From Rhizobium sp. C4 (GTDB lineage Bacteria > Pseudomonadota > Alphaproteobacteria > Rhizobiales > Rhizobiaceae), in contig NZ_JAJNCX010000017.1 in assembly GCF_021026315.1 (NCBI RefSeq), positions 28,494-92,493 on the forward strand: a stretch of DNA of 64,000 nucleotides, written 5' to 3'. The notes beneath the pieces are model-generated. The model saw only the letters and a program-made list of their open reading frames with translations. It had not been told where the DNA came from and made no database searches. The position numbers were made by a program, and so were the translations under genes. Positions 35,915 through 47,963 of the stretch are shown one piece after another (within the stretch, counting starts at the first letter, position 1; the number at the start of each line of letters is the position of its first letter).

Positions 35915-37165
35915 TCACTTCCGTCCGCGGAGCGACATGATGCGGTCGCGCAGCTTGCGTGCCACGTCGCGGGTGTTCTGGTAGAGGTGAAGCTGGCTGG
36001 CGATCTGGCGGACATCGCGGTCGCGGCCGGGTGTCAGGCCGATGATCAGCGTTGCCATTGCATCGCGCTCGCGCCAGAGCCGGCTCATCACCGGATGGTC
36101 GGGAACGGCAAGCGAATCCGTACGCACGATGTTGGCGTCATCGAGATGCCATTCCGTGACCTTGGACATCAGGATCTTCCCCGGCGAGCAATCCGCGTAG
36201 GCTTCGTTGTAGGCGGTCTTCCAGGTGTAGGCTTCACCGGCACTCAGGAACACGATCAGGGATGCGATGGCCTGGCCGTCGAGATCGATTGTGTGGATGC
36301 GGACCTTGTCGGCCTGGGCGAGATTGTAGATCGCCTCGCGAGCAAAGGCCGAGCGCAGGCGGTCGATCGTCAGCGCCGTCTTTTCCTTGCCCTTCCAGCC
36401 GCTCGATTCCAGCAGCAGGAACTCCTCCATGCGTCTGACGACATCGCGCGGCTGGCGGGCGACGTTGTGGGCAACCTCACCTCGTTCCGAGAGCTTGCGC
36501 CACTGACGGCGCATCTCGTGGTTATGTTTCGAGGAGAGGCTTTCAGCCATATAGGCTTCGCCGTCGAGCAGGCTTTCGAGCATGGGGCGCTCGCGCTCGT
36601 CCGTGGTGGCGATGGGCAGGTTCCGGCTCATCGCGGTGGCTCGGATCAACTGCGCGGCCGGACGGTTGATCTTCATGTCCGGAATGACCAGAACCTGCGG
36701 CAGTGCCGAATTCGGGTCAGCCAGTCCTTCCAGCATGTTGTCGATGCTCTCGGCCGCGCCTTCGGCGTCGATCAGCGGCGTGCCGAGCGGCGCAAAATGG
36801 TTGGCCCAGACACGGATGATCGAGGAGCCGAGGCCGAGGCCCTGACGCTCGACCGAAAACGGCATGAGGAAACGGGCGCGGTTGCGGCCCTCCGTATCGC
36901 GCAGGATGGCGAGACGGATCTGCTTCTCCTCCAGCCGCGGCAGCGCCGGCGCCAGAAACTGGCCGGAAAAGAAGACATTGGGCTCGACGGCACGGTTCGA
37001 CAGATAGTCGAGTTCGCTCTGCAGTTCGAAACCGGCCTGGGCCTCATAGAAATAGAGGGCGCGGCCGGCTCTGCCCACCTCGACCTTGCGGGTTTCACGA
37101 ACCGTCTCGTCCGCCATGTCGGCGGATGTCGTTGCGGTCTGATGGGGAAGGGCCGGGTCGATCAT
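35915..37165 (-). CDS. GNAT-type acetyltransferase (BcsL/CelD-like)
   Basis: The product has 416 residues from ATG 37165, whose first bases overlap the flippase stop (ATGA), so it is translationally coupled. The C-terminal half holds the Acetyltransf_6 domain: SSKHNHEMRRQWRKL, LLLESSGWKGKEKTAL, IASLIVFLSAGEAYTWKTAY and SPGKILMSKVTEWH. Related proteins modify surface polysaccharides such as cellulose or exopolysaccharide. The pairing with a flippase suggests it alters the same polymer or its lipid-linked unit. Confidence 0.83.
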   Translation of the reverse strand: MIDPALPHQTATTSADMADETVRETRKVEVGRAGRALYFYEAQAGFELQSELDYLSNRAVEPNVFFSGQFLAPALPRLEEKQIRLAILRDTEGRNRARFLMPFSVERQGLGLGSSIIRVWANHFAPLGTPLIDAEGAAESIDNMLEGLADPNSALPQVLVIPDMKINRPAAQLIRATAMSRNLPIATTDERERPMLESLLDGEAYMAESLSSKHNHEMRRQWRKLSERGEVAHNVARQPRDVVRRMEEFLLLESSGWKGKEKTALTIDRLRSAFAREAIYNLAQADKVRIHTIDLDGQAIASLIVFLSAGEAYTWKTAYNEAYADCSPGKILMSKVTEWHLDDANIVRTDSLAVPDHPVMSRLWRERDAMATLIIGLTPGRDRDVRQIASQLHLYQNTRDVARKLRDRIMSLRGRK

Positions 37166-38577
37166 GATTGACCTCGAATGTCTGGTTTCGCCGGATTGAA
37201 GGCAAAGGCAGAGAGAGCAATGCCCAGCCTGCGGCGGATCGTGATGTGGAGCGCAAGCGCTTCGAAAACCATGGCGCCGGATGTGGCAATCGCCACGCCG
37301 TAGAGCCCGTAGATCGGGATCAGCGTCATGTTGAGACCGAGATTGACGGCAAGTGCCGTCGCATAGATGGCAACGCAGCGGCGCTGTTCGCCCACCATGG
37401 ACAGCAGAGCCTCGCCGGGTCCGATCGAGGCCTTGGCAAGAATGCCGACGAGCAGGACGGCGAGCAGCGGGTAGCCGACAACGAAGGCCTGACCGAAGAG
37501 CGAGAGCAGCAGCTTGCCGGCGACAAGCACTAGCAGTCCGATGGCCAGCGACGGCCAGAAGCTCCAGCGTGCCGCCTGTCGTGCGAAATGCGCGAGCCCA
37601 TCCTTGTCGCCGGCGGCCCAAAGCGTCGAGAAACGGGCGCTGGCGGCGGCTTTCACGGAGAAGAACACGAAGTGGACGAGCGCCATCGTCTTGGCGGCGG
37701 CGAAGTAGATCGCGACATCGGAAGGGTTCAGGTAGAAGCCGACAATGACGACATCCGAATTGGTCAGCAGGTAGAGGAAGCCTTCGATGAAGAAGATCGG
37801 GATCGCGACCCTGAACCAGTTGCCGAAGTCGATCGTGCGCTTGGGGGCGGGGTAGTTGCGTCCGATACGGGTGATGACGAAGACGAACTGGCTGACGGAC
37901 GTCAGGTAGACGGCGGCGAGTGCTGCAACCATGGCCGTATGCGCCGTCGGCGGGTGACCGAGCTTTACCGCGCCGGCCATGAAGACGAGGATGAGGAGCG
38001 GCCGGATGATGTAGGTCGGCGTCAGCGCCGCGATCGGCCAGCTATTGGCGCGGCCGGTGCCTTCCTGAACGTCCCCCAGCGCCACCATGGGCAAGGCGAA
38101 GATGGCGAGGAAGAGCGGCATCACGTAGTAGGATTCGATGTGGCTGCCGAGGAAATAGAGCGCAACCAGACCCGCAGCACCGACGGCCGTGGCCACCGAC
38201 ATGGAAAACAGCCGGGCGGTCGAGGTGAGGCCGAGGATTTCGGAGTTTGCGCCGGCTTCGCGATATTCGGGAAGGAAGCGGATGATCGTGGTGTGAAAGC
38301 CGAGGCAGGAGAGGTTGCCGAGCAGGATCGTCATCACCCAGACGAAGGTGAAGAGGCCGTATTCGAAATTGCCCATGAGGCGGGCAAGGATGATCTGGGA
38401 GACGAAGGCGATGGCCGCGCTGACGACGCGAATGGCAAAGGCGGAGAGCGCCATGCGCTGCGCGCGCGCTTCCGCATCGCCGCCCTTGAGGACCACGATC
38501 AGCATCGCCATCAATTGCCGCAAACGCGCCTGTCCGTGCGCATCCGGCGTTTTGCCCAAATCTTCTAAAGCGGTCAT
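37162..38577 (-). CDS. Polysaccharide flippase (Wzx/MATE-like)
   Basis: The 471-residue protein has about twelve to fourteen membrane helices of the MOP exporter superfamily. The first helix region includes FVSQIILARLMGNFEYGLF, a typical Wzx start. The loop GEALLSMVGEQRRC precedes the last helices. It should carry lipid-linked oligosaccharides across the inner membrane. It is coupled to the acetyltransferase gene downstream and diverges from the epimerase/dehydratase gene. Confidence 0.88.
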   Translation of the reverse strand: MTALEDLGKTPDAHGQARLRQLMAMLIVVLKGGDAEARAQRMALSAFAIRVVSAAIAFVSQIILARLMGNFEYGLFTFVWVMTILLGNLSCLGFHTTIIRFLPEYREAGANSEILGLTSTARLFSMSVATAVGAAGLVALYFLGSHIESYYVMPLFLAIFALPMVALGDVQEGTGRANSWPIAALTPTYIIRPLLILVFMAGAVKLGHPPTAHTAMVAALAAVYLTSVSQFVFVITRIGRNYPAPKRTIDFGNWFRVAIPIFFIEGFLYLLTNSDVVIVGFYLNPSDVAIYFAAAKTMALVHFVFFSVKAAASARFSTLWAAGDKDGLAHFARQAARWSFWPSLAIGLLVLVAGKLLLSLFGQAFVVGYPLLAVLLVGILAKASIGPGEALLSMVGEQRRCVAIYATALAVNLGLNMTLIPIYGLYGVAIATSGAMVFEALALHITIRRRLGIALSAFAFNPAKPDIRGQS

Positions 38578-38700
38578 GGCCCATCTTGTCTGGAGGCTCT
38601 AATTCAGAGTTGCATATTCAGCGTTAAGAAAGGGTTTTGCCGCCTCGCTATTCCTGACCGAAATGTTTAGAACTTTGTTCGGAAAAAGCGGAGATTTCCG

Positions 38701-39687
38701 ATGGTTGACGGGCGCATGACGAAGACGATCCTCCTCACTGGAGCCACGGGTTTTCTGGGGGGCTGGCTGGTTTCGTCCTTCCTGGAGCGCGGCGATCGGG
38801 TCGTTGCAGCGCTCAATCCGGGTAGCTCGATCCGCAAGAACGATCTGGCGCAATATTACATGTGCGGCTTCGACAAGCGGTGCGAGGAAGCGCGGATCGA
38901 TTTGCTGGATTCCACGGCGGTCGATGAACTGATCGCGGGGGTGCGTCCGGATGTCGTCATCCATCTGGCGGCGGTCGGCGATGTAACGCTTGCCGCGCAG
39001 AACCCTTCGCTGACTTTCGTTACCAGCGCGCGCTCGACGCTCAACCTGCTGGACGGGCTTCGCCGTTTGAGCCCCGAGACGCTGTTCATCTCGCACACGA
39101 CCGACAAGGTCTATTCCGGCAATCCGATTCCCTTCACAGAGGATATGCCGCTGACGCCGACGCATATCTATGAGGTGGCCAAGGTCGCGCAGGAGCACCT
39201 GACGGCGACCTATGCGAAGCAATACGGGCTGAAGACCGTAACGGTGCGCTGCGGGAATTATTTCGGCGGCTACGATTTCAACTTCAACCGCATCATCCCC
39301 TACACGATCAAGCAGTTGCTGGAAGGTCAGCCGGTGACGCTGCGCTCCAGCGGGCGCTTCACCCGCGATTTCCTCTATATCGAGGACGCCGTGCTGGTGA
39401 ACCATCTGCTGATCGAACGGTTTGCGGATGCGAAAGAGGGTTTCGGCGAGGCCTTCAACTTTTCGCTTGAAGCCAATCTCAACATGCTGGAGCTGATTGC
39501 CCGGATCGGCGCGCTGATGGGCGTGGAGCCGGAGATCGTCATCAACGATACGGCGAAGTCGGAAATTCCCGACATGCAGCTTTCCTGCTCCAAGGCGCGG
39601 GATGTGCTCGGCTGGCGTCCGGCCTTCAGCTTCGATGACGGGTTGCTGCGGACGATTGCGGCTTACCGGGATTACCTGAAGACTTGA
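38701..39687 (+). CDS. NAD-dependent sugar epimerase/dehydratase (extended SDR)
   Basis: The 328-residue protein begins MVDGRMTKTILLTGATGFLG. It has the NAD motif GATGFLGGWLV, the DVVIHLAA block, the Thr-Asp of SHTTDKVYSG and the catalytic YEVAK. SGRFTRDFLYIEDAV is the substrate-domain signature. It resembles CDP-glucose 4,6-dehydratases and UDP/GDP-sugar epimerases that supply nucleotide sugars for surface glycans. The sugar cannot be told from motifs alone. GGAG lies eight bases before the start; ATG 38716 is a possible later start. Confidence 0.85.
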   Translation: MVDGRMTKTILLTGATGFLGGWLVSSFLERGDRVVAALNPGSSIRKNDLAQYYMCGFDKRCEEARIDLLDSTAVDELIAGVRPDVVIHLAAVGDVTLAAQNPSLTFVTSARSTLNLLDGLRRLSPETLFISHTTDKVYSGNPIPFTEDMPLTPTHIYEVAKVAQEHLTATYAKQYGLKTVTVRCGNYFGGYDFNFNRIIPYTIKQLLEGQPVTLRSSGRFTRDFLYIEDAVLVNHLLIERFADAKEGFGEAFNFSLEANLNMLELIARIGALMGVEPEIVINDTAKSEIPDMQLSCSKARDVLGWRPAFSFDDGLLRTIAAYRDYLKT

Positions 39688-39713
39688 GGGAGCAGTCGCT
39701 CTGTCAGTCCCTT

Positions 39714-39813
39714 CCTCATCCTGAGGGGCCGCCCGCAGGGCGGCCTCGAAGGATCGCATTCGTGGCATGACCCTTCGAGGCCTGCGCGCTGCGCAGGCTC
39801 CTCAGGGTGAGGG
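39714..39813. repeat. Cruciform-type palindromic repeat
   Basis: The outer arms CCTCATCCTGAGG (39714-39726) and CCTCAGGGTGAGG (39800-39812) pair at 12 of 13 positions. Inside are three more stems: GGCCGCCC/GGGCGGCC, GCCTCGAAGG/CCTTCGAGGC and GCCTGCGC/GCGCAGGC. It lies between the converging dehydratase and secA genes and may block readthrough in both directions. Similar elements are common in rhizobia. Confidence 0.75.
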
Positions 39814-39852
39814 CGCCGGAACAAACTCCGTGCCCTTCATGCATTTTCCTGA

Positions 39853-42558
<2,706 letters not shown>

Positions 42559-42993
42559 CAGGATGGTCCTTTCTCGTTTTGGTTGCTTGTCGCGATGCCC
42601 GCCACCCTAAAAAAGGGGACAGGAACCGCGCTGAGCCCAGAAACCCATCTGGACGCGAAGTTGCGTGACAGATAAGAGGGGGGCCAAGTGATGTCAACGG
42701 CCCTTGCGGGCAGGCGCTTTGCGGGCTTTCAACGTCCTTTGAGGCGGAAATTGCGCGAATGCCTGCAGGAAAGGCGAAAAATCTTTCATCTTGAGGTGCT
42801 TAGCTGATAGTTGCTGCACCTTGATGAAGAAGACCCCGATGGATTGGCTCGTGCCGGCGCGATCACCCGCTGCCCGCTCCGTGCCGCGCTCCGGGGGCCG
42901 TCTGACGCTATCAATTCGCCACATTCCGGTGGCCGTGACTTCCTACAAGGGCCGCTGATCCCCCTCAGCGCCCGGATCTTGAAAGGTTTGAAC
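42559..42993. other. Divergent promoter region of secA and the foldase gene
   Basis: This 435-base gap should hold promoters for both genes. A short minus-strand reading frame at 42694-42924 has no family resemblance and no ribosome binding site that I accept. I see no structured RNA or repeat. Confidence 0.4.
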
Positions 42994-43851
42994 ATGCTCA
43001 ATCGTCAGAAAATGCTTGTTGCGGCTGTCGTTGCCGCATTTGGACTGTCCGGTGCGGCCTATGCCGCCGACGGCGCCGATCCGGTCGTTGCCAAGGTCGG
43101 CGACCAGGAAATCCACCAGTCCGATATCGACCTCGGGGTAGCCAATCTCGATCCGCAGCTGGCCCAGCTGCCTGACGACCAGAAGAAGCTGGCTGCTCTT
43201 TCAGCCGCCATCGACGTGAAGGCGATTGCCAAGGTTGCCCAGACCGACGGCATCGAGAACACGGACGAGTTCAAGAAGCGTCTTGCCTTCCTGCGCGAAC
43301 GCGAACTGCACAACGCCTATTTCCGCAAGTATGTCGTCAACACCGTGACCGACGACGAGATCAAGGCGCGCTATGACGCCGAGATCAAGAAGATCCCGCC
43401 GCAGGAAGAAATTCATGCCCGCCACATCCTCGTCAAGACCGAGGACGAAGCCAAGGCGATCATCAAGGACCTCGACGCCGGCAAGGATTTTGCTGAACTC
43501 GCGAAGGCCAAGTCCTCCGATCCGAACAAGTCGGAAGGTGGCGATCTCGGCTATTTCGGCAAGGGCCGCATGGTCAAGGAATTCGAAGATGCCGCATTCG
43601 CGCTGAAGAAGGGCGAATACACCAAGACCCCGGTCAAGACCCAGTTCGGCTTCCATGTGATCAAGGTCGAAGACACGCGCATGGCGCCTCCGCCGGCGCT
43701 TGACCAGGTCAAGGACCAGATCCGCCAGCTCGTCATGCGCGACAAGTATCTTGCGCTGCTGACGAAGGCCAAGGAAGGCACGAAGGTCGACGTTCTGGAT
43801 GAGAACCTGAAGAAGGGTTACGAAGAAATCAGCAAGGAACAGCAGCAGTAA
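42994..43851 (+). CDS. Periplasmic peptidyl-prolyl isomerase (PpiC/parvulin type)
   Basis: The 285-residue precursor starts at ATG 42994 (MLNRQKMLVAAVVAAFG), with AAAGG upstream. The signal peptide ends AAYAAD. The N-terminal chaperone-like part precedes a parvulin domain, with EEIHARHILVKTEDEAKAII at its start and GGDLGYFGKGRMVKEFEDAA and KTQFGFHVIKVED later. It is a periplasmic folding factor for exported proteins. A hairpin terminator follows the stop. Confidence 0.9.
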   Translation: MLNRQKMLVAAVVAAFGLSGAAYAADGADPVVAKVGDQEIHQSDIDLGVANLDPQLAQLPDDQKKLAALSAAIDVKAIAKVAQTDGIENTDEFKKRLAFLRERELHNAYFRKYVVNTVTDDEIKARYDAEIKKIPPQEEIHARHILVKTEDEAKAIIKDLDAGKDFAELAKAKSSDPNKSEGGDLGYFGKGRMVKEFEDAAFALKKGEYTKTPVKTQFGFHVIKVEDTRMAPPPALDQVKDQIRQLVMRDKYLALLTKAKEGTKVDVLDENLKKGYEEISKEQQQ

Positions 43852-43862
43852 TCTGCTCTCGT

Positions 43863-43890
43863 GCGGGGTCCGGAAGGGCCCCGCGCTTTC
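43863..43890 (+). terminator. Rho-independent terminator after the foldase gene
   Basis: GCGGGGTCC-GGAA-GGGCCCCGC is a nine-pair stem with one G-T pair and a GGAA loop, followed by GCTTTCTTCT. It begins 12 bases after the stop and lies 34 bases before argJ. Confidence 0.6.
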
Positions 43891-43923
43891 TTCTCTGCCC
43901 GTCCAAGTCCTGATGGAAGCAAC

Positions 43924-45165
43924 ATGTCCGCCACCGTTTCTCCGCTCGCTCCCAAAACCGTTCCCGACATGCCCGCTTTGCGCGGCGTGCGCATGGCGAC
44001 CGCCTCTGCCGGCATCAAGTACAAGGGTCGCACCGACGTGCTGATGATGGTCTTCGACCAGCCGGCCGCCGTTGCCGGCGTCTTCACGCGTTCGCGCTGC
44101 CCGTCTGCGCCGGTCGATTTCTGCCGCCAGAACCTGGCCGGCGGCGTTGCCCGTGCGGTCGTTGTCAATTCCGGGAATGCCAATGCCTTTACCGGCAAGA
44201 AGGGTCGCGAGGCCACGGCGCTGACGGCAAAGTCTGCTGCCGCGGCCGCCGGCTGCCAGGAAGGCGAAGTGTTCCTCGCCTCCACCGGCGTCATCGGCGA
44301 ACCGCTGGACGCGACCAAGTTCGCCGGCGTGCTCGACACGCTCGCCAAGGATGGCAAGCAAGATTTCTGGCATGAGGCCGCCAAGGCCATCATGACCACG
44401 GACACCTATCCGAAGGTTGCCACCCGTTCCGCCGAGATCGCCGGCGTCAAGGTCACGATCAACGGCATTGCCAAGGGCGCCGGCATGATCGCGCCCGACA
44501 TGGCGACGATGCTCTCCTTCGTGGCGACCGACGCCGATATCGCACCCGCGGCCCTGCAGGGTCTGCTGTCCGCCGGTGTCGGTCCGTCGTTCAACTCGGT
44601 GACGGTCGACAGCGACACGTCCACCTCCGACACGCTGCTTCTCTTCGCAACCGGTGCTGCTTCTGCCGACGGCCAGCCGAAGATCGAGGATGCGGCTGAT
44701 GCGCGCCTTGAAGGGTTCAAGGCGGCGCTCAACGATCTTCTCATGGATCTCGCACTTCAGGTCGTTCGCGACGGTGAGGGCGCGCGCAAGATGGTGGCTG
44801 TTACAGTGACGGGCGCCGAAAGCGACGCCGCCGCCAAGCGCATCGCGCTGTCGATCGCCAATTCGCCCCTCGTCAAGACGGCGGTTGCCGGCGAAGACGC
44901 CAACTGGGGCCGCGTCGTCATGGCTGTCGGCAAGTCCGGCGAAATGGCGGACCGCGACAAGCTCGCCATCTGGTTCGGCGATATCCGCGTTGCCGTCGAC
45001 GGCGAACGCGATCCCGCTTATTCCGAAGCGGCGACGACCGCCGTCATGGAAAAGGAAGACATTGCCATTCGGGCCGATATCGGTCTCGGCAACGGCAAGG
45101 CAACGGTGTACACCTGTGACCTCACCAAGGAATATGTCGCCATCAACGGCGATTACCGGAGCTGA
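43924..45165 (+). CDS. argJ: Bifunctional ornithine acetyltransferase / N-acetylglutamate synthase
   Basis: The 413-residue protein starts at ATG 43924 ([12 protein letters not shown]). The self-cleavage site lies in [16 protein letters not shown], where the Thr of MATM becomes the N-terminal nucleophile of the beta chain. [13 protein letters not shown] and [10 protein letters not shown] are conserved. It recycles the acetyl group from N-acetylornithine to glutamate in arginine synthesis. It starts an operon with the GNAT and mutT genes. Confidence 0.95.
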   Translation: MSATVSPLAPKTVPDMPALRGVRMATASAGIKYKGRTDVLMMVFDQPAAVAGVFTRSRCPSAPVDFCRQNLAGGVARAVVVNSGNANAFTGKKGREATALTAKSAAAAAGCQEGEVFLASTGVIGEPLDATKFAGVLDTLAKDGKQDFWHEAAKAIMTTDTYPKVATRSAEIAGVKVTINGIAKGAGMIAPDMATMLSFVATDADIAPAALQGLLSAGVGPSFNSVTVDSDTSTSDTLLLFATGAASADGQPKIEDAADARLEGFKAALNDLLMDLALQVVRDGEGARKMVAVTVTGAESDAAAKRIALSIANSPLVKTAVAGEDANWGRVVMAVGKSGEMADRDKLAIWFGDIRVAVDGERDPAYSEAATTAVMEKEDIAIRADIGLGNGKATVYTCDLTKEYVAINGDYRS

Positions 45166-45169
45166 GCGC

Positions 45170-45931
45170 ATGGCAAGCCTTCCCGCCGTTCGGCGGCTCG
45201 AGGCGGCAGGATTTCGCGCCTGGCCGGCTGAAACGGTCGAATATGAGGGAAGCTGGCAGAAGCGGCTGACGCCGGGTCATGCGACGCGGCGGGCGAACTG
45301 CCTCGTTCCGCTCGATCCGGGCGATACGCGTGATATCGGCGAACGCATCGACCGTGTCGAGGCATGGTACCAGGCGGCCGGTGCATCGCTGGTCGTCAAG
45401 CAGACGCCGCTTTGCCCGCCGCAGCTTATCGAATGGCTCGGCAAGAACGGCTGGCGCAGCGAGGGCGACGTGTCGGTGCAGACCGTCACGCTGTCCGACT
45501 ATGCGCAGGTCACGGGCCTCGACATGATCCCCAGCCACGACGTGGCGCGCTTCGTCGATGCCTGCATCGCGGTTGAAGGCGGGAAGAGCCGAACCCCTCG
45601 CGCGGCGATGGAGCGGCTTTTCGGTGCTCTGCAGCCGGAGACGGGCATGTTCATTCTCGGCGAGACCAGCGATCATCCAAAGGCGGTCGCGCTTTGCGTA
45701 CATGACGGCGATCTTGCCGGGTTGCAGCAGGTCGCCGTCGCGGCCGAGGAACGTCGTCAGGGTCTCGGACGGCAGATCACGGTGGCTGCCCTGAAATGGG
45801 CCCGTCTTCGCGGTGCCGTGACGGGCTGGCTCCAGGTTGAAACGGCCAATGCGGCGGCACTGGCGCTCTACGCGGAACTCGGGTTCAAGGAAACCTACCG
45901 CTACTGCTACTGGCGCAGGGAGAAAGCCTGA
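45170..45931 (+). CDS. GNAT family N-acetyltransferase
   Basis: The product has 253 residues from ATG 45170, four bases after the argJ stop. The acetyl-CoA-binding motif is [20 protein letters not shown], followed by the typical [18 protein letters not shown] strand-helix pair. The N-terminal half has a domain of lower similarity. In rhizobia this gene commonly follows argJ; its substrate is unknown. The stop overlaps the mutT start (TGATG). Confidence 0.86.
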   Translation: MASLPAVRRLEAAGFRAWPAETVEYEGSWQKRLTPGHATRRANCLVPLDPGDTRDIGERIDRVEAWYQAAGASLVVKQTPLCPPQLIEWLGKNGWRSEGDVSVQTVTLSDYAQVTGLDMIPSHDVARFVDACIAVEGGKSRTPRAAMERLFGALQPETGMFILGETSDHPKAVALCVHDGDLAGLQQVAVAAEERRQGLGRQITVAALKWARLRGAVTGWLQVETANAAALALYAELGFKETYRYCYWRREKA

Positions 45932-46335
45932 TGAGCCGATCCATCCTCCTTGTCGCGGCCTGCGCCCTGATCGACACGGACAATCGCATCCTGTTGTCGA
46001 AGCGCCCCGAGGGCAAGGCTTTGGCCGGCCTCTGGGAGTTTCCGGGCGGCAAGGTCGAGCCGGGCGAGACGCCCGAGGAAACCCTGGTCCGCGAACTTCG
46101 CGAGGAGCTGGGGATCGAGACGAAGGTGCCGTGTCTCGCGCCATTGACCTTCGCCAGCCACACCTACGAAACCTTCCATCTCCTGATGCCGCTCTATGTC
46201 TGCCGACGCTACGAAGGCATCCCGCGCGGCGCCGAAGGCCAGGAGATCAAGTGGGTCCGTGCCGCCCAGCTGCGCGATTTTCCGATGCCCCCCGCGGATG
46301 AACCGCTGATTCCGTTCCTGCAGGATCTTCTCTGA
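45931..46335 (+). CDS. mutT: 8-oxo-dGTP diphosphatase (Nudix)
   Basis: The 134-residue protein has a complete Nudix box, [20 protein letters not shown] followed by ELG, in the order Gx5Ex7REUxEEx[12 protein letters not shown] and [12 protein letters not shown] are as in MutT. It hydrolyses oxidised dGTP to prevent mutation. The start overlaps the GNAT stop by one base. Confidence 0.9.
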   Translation: MSRSILLVAACALIDTDNRILLSKRPEGKALAGLWEFPGGKVEPGETPEETLVRELREELGIETKVPCLAPLTFASHTYETFHLLMPLYVCRRYEGIPRGAEGQEIKWVRAAQLRDFPMPPADEPLIPFLQDLL

Positions 46336-46430
46336 TCGGGACAGTCTTTCCAGCCGAAATTTACCTTTCCTTTATCAGATTCTGACATTTTTCGGCGGTG
46401 GAGACGGCGTGTACAGGTTAGGCAGTCGAT

Positions 46431-46751
46431 ATGGCGGACAAAGAACAGTATGACGGACTGACGGAAGTCGCCGAAGCACCGCTCGACGCGCCGAAGTCGG
46501 GCGCGCTGAACATGGCGGTGATTTTTGGCGTCGCTGCAGTGGCACTGACGCTTATTCTCGCGCCTTTTGTCGATCGCAAAAGCGCACACCTCGCCGGGAC
46601 GGTTGCGCCCGGCGCGTATGATGACATCGTGACGGGCTCTATTTCGACGAATAGCGGGCCGAAGCGCTACATTGTCAGACGCAGTGTTCTTCAGGACACG
46701 CCAGGTGCCGTTTGCATTATCAACAGCGATGGCTCGACGAGCGGTTGCTGA
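46431..46751 (+). CDS. Small single-pass membrane protein upstream of the Flp pilin
   Basis: The product has 106 residues. A polar N-terminus (MADKEQYDGLTEVAE) precedes one membrane helix (about 27-46). The outer part contains two Cys, in AVCIIN and at the very end in STSGC. I recognise no family. It lies 50 bases before the Flp pilin on the same strand, so joint expression is likely. The Cys pair might form a disulfide outside the membrane. Confidence 0.6.
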   Translation: MADKEQYDGLTEVAEAPLDAPKSGALNMAVIFGVAAVALTLILAPFVDRKSAHLAGTVAPGAYDDIVTGSISTNSGPKRYIVRRSVLQDTPGAVCIINSDGSTSGC

Positions 46752-46801
46752 AATATTTTGAGAGAGCGGCGCCCCGGTGCCGAATTGAAAGGAACTCGCG
46801 G

Positions 46802-46987
46802 ATGTTGATCTTGCGTCGACTGTTGAAAGATCAAGACGGAGCAACCGCGATCGAGTACGGCCTGATTGGCGTGCTTCTTTCCATCGCCATCGTGGCCGGT
46901 GTTACCCAGGTCGGTTCGGCGATCGGCACGACCTACAACAACATTGCCACGCAGGCGCTCGGCAACGGGACGCTCGCCAATCCGTGA
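46802..46987 (+). CDS. Flp family type IVb pilin
   Basis: The 61-residue prepilin starts at ATG 46802, with AAAGGA upstream. The leader MLILRRLLKDQDG ends before the cleavage motif, and ATAIEYGLIGVLLSIAIVAG is the conserved hydrophobic stem with the Glu and Tyr at positions 5 and 6 of the Flp signature. Flp pilins form Tad-type adhesive pili. No cpa/tad machinery is in the window, so it depends on genes elsewhere or is an isolated pilin. Confidence 0.88.
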   Translation: MLILRRLLKDQDGATAIEYGLIGVLLSIAIVAGVTQVGSAIGTTYNNIATQALGNGTLANP

Positions 46988-47006
46988 GTTCACGAGGCGT
47001 GTTCTT

Positions 47007-47885
47007 TTACTGCGCGCCCGATTTATCGTTCAGCACACTTGCAAGGCTGACTTTGGCCGAGCCCGGACGGAGTGGTTTCTGCTGGCTTTCATGTGGAGCC
47101 CAGCCGGACAAGTAGATGATCGAGAAGGTCGCACGGATGCGGCCATCCGGATCTGAGAACCGCTCGGCATAGATTTCCCCCGCCCTGACGAAGAGCTTCC
47201 GGCCTGGTGGTGTTCTCGACCGGCCCGCGAGCGGGTTTGCCATGCCCATGTGGCGAAGATCCCGCATCAGTGGGAATATCGAGTCATACCTGACCGTATA
47301 GGTTTCGACATCGGCGACGGGCAGGGCGAAGCCCGCCCGCTGCAGAAGCGCGCCGATATCACGCACATCGGCAAAGGGTATGACGCGGGGGCTCACGCCG
47401 CCGGTTAGTTCCTCCTCGGCGCTCAGGAGCGCCTCGCGCAACTCGGCAAGTGTCCCGGCGCCGGGAATGGCGGCCAGGAAAAGGCCATCCGGCTTCAACG
47501 CGCGGCGCGCCTGGATGAACAGGCCGGGCGTGTCGTTCGTTAGATGTGCGGAAAGCGGCGAGACGACCAGATTGACGCTTTCCGGCGCAAGCGACAGCTG
47601 CTCGAGTGGTGTCTGCTTGAATGCGCCGGCCCCGCTGCCAAAGCCATCGGTGGTTTCCAGCCGCGTCATCTGGCCCACTTTGCCGGTCGCCATCATCTCG
47701 CTCGCGGTGACGCCGGTCATGCCGTGCAATTCCACGCCTTCGGTAAAATGGCGCTCCACGGCCGAGAGCCGGTCTGCAAGCTCTTCGGCCGCCATGTTGA
47801 GAAGGAAGCCGGCGCTCCGGTCGGCGATGCTCGCCGCGCGTGCGCGGTTTCGCTCGATCAGTTGGGAATCAAAAACCAGTTGCAT
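47007..47885 (-). CDS. SAM-dependent methyltransferase (BioC/NDUFAF5-like)
   Basis: The product has 292 residues from ATG 47885 (MQLVFDSQLIERNRARAASI). The N-terminal start, FDxxLxxxxRxRA, is shared by the group that includes human NDUFAF5. The SAM region is degenerate: VELHGMTGV lies where a canonical E/DxGxGxG would be. LVVSPLSAHLTNDTPGLFIQ and ARRALKPDGLFLAAIPG match the post-II/III blocks. The substrate is unknown. It diverges from the comF-like gene. Confidence 0.8.
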   Translation of the reverse strand: MQLVFDSQLIERNRARAASIADRSAGFLLNMAAEELADRLSAVERHFTEGVELHGMTGVTASEMMATGKVGQMTRLETTDGFGSGAGAFKQTPLEQLSLAPESVNLVVSPLSAHLTNDTPGLFIQARRALKPDGLFLAAIPGAGTLAELREALLSAEEELTGGVSPRVIPFADVRDIGALLQRAGFALPVADVETYTVRYDSIFPLMRDLRHMGMANPLAGRSRTPPGRKLFVRAGEIYAERFSDPDGRIRATFSIIYLSGWAPHESQQKPLRPGSAKVSLASVLNDKSGAQ

Positions 47886-47963
47886 CTCGCGCCCTGCGCT
47901 GCTCAAAATTGAAACGGCTGCCCGGGGAAGGCAGATCGGTGTCTGTCTACAGGTGATCGGTCG

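Noticed and set aside
34306..36015. A 569-codon minus-strand frame opposite the acyl-CoA synthetase
   Set aside because: The plus strand carries all adenylation motifs; the minus frame looks like a mirror artefact.
42694..42924. A 76-codon minus-strand frame between secA and the foldase gene
   Set aside because: No start signal or recognisable family; probably chance in a promoter region.
43201..45171. A 656-codon minus-strand frame across the PpiC-type gene and argJ
   Set aside because: It spans two well-supported plus-strand genes and the terminator between them.
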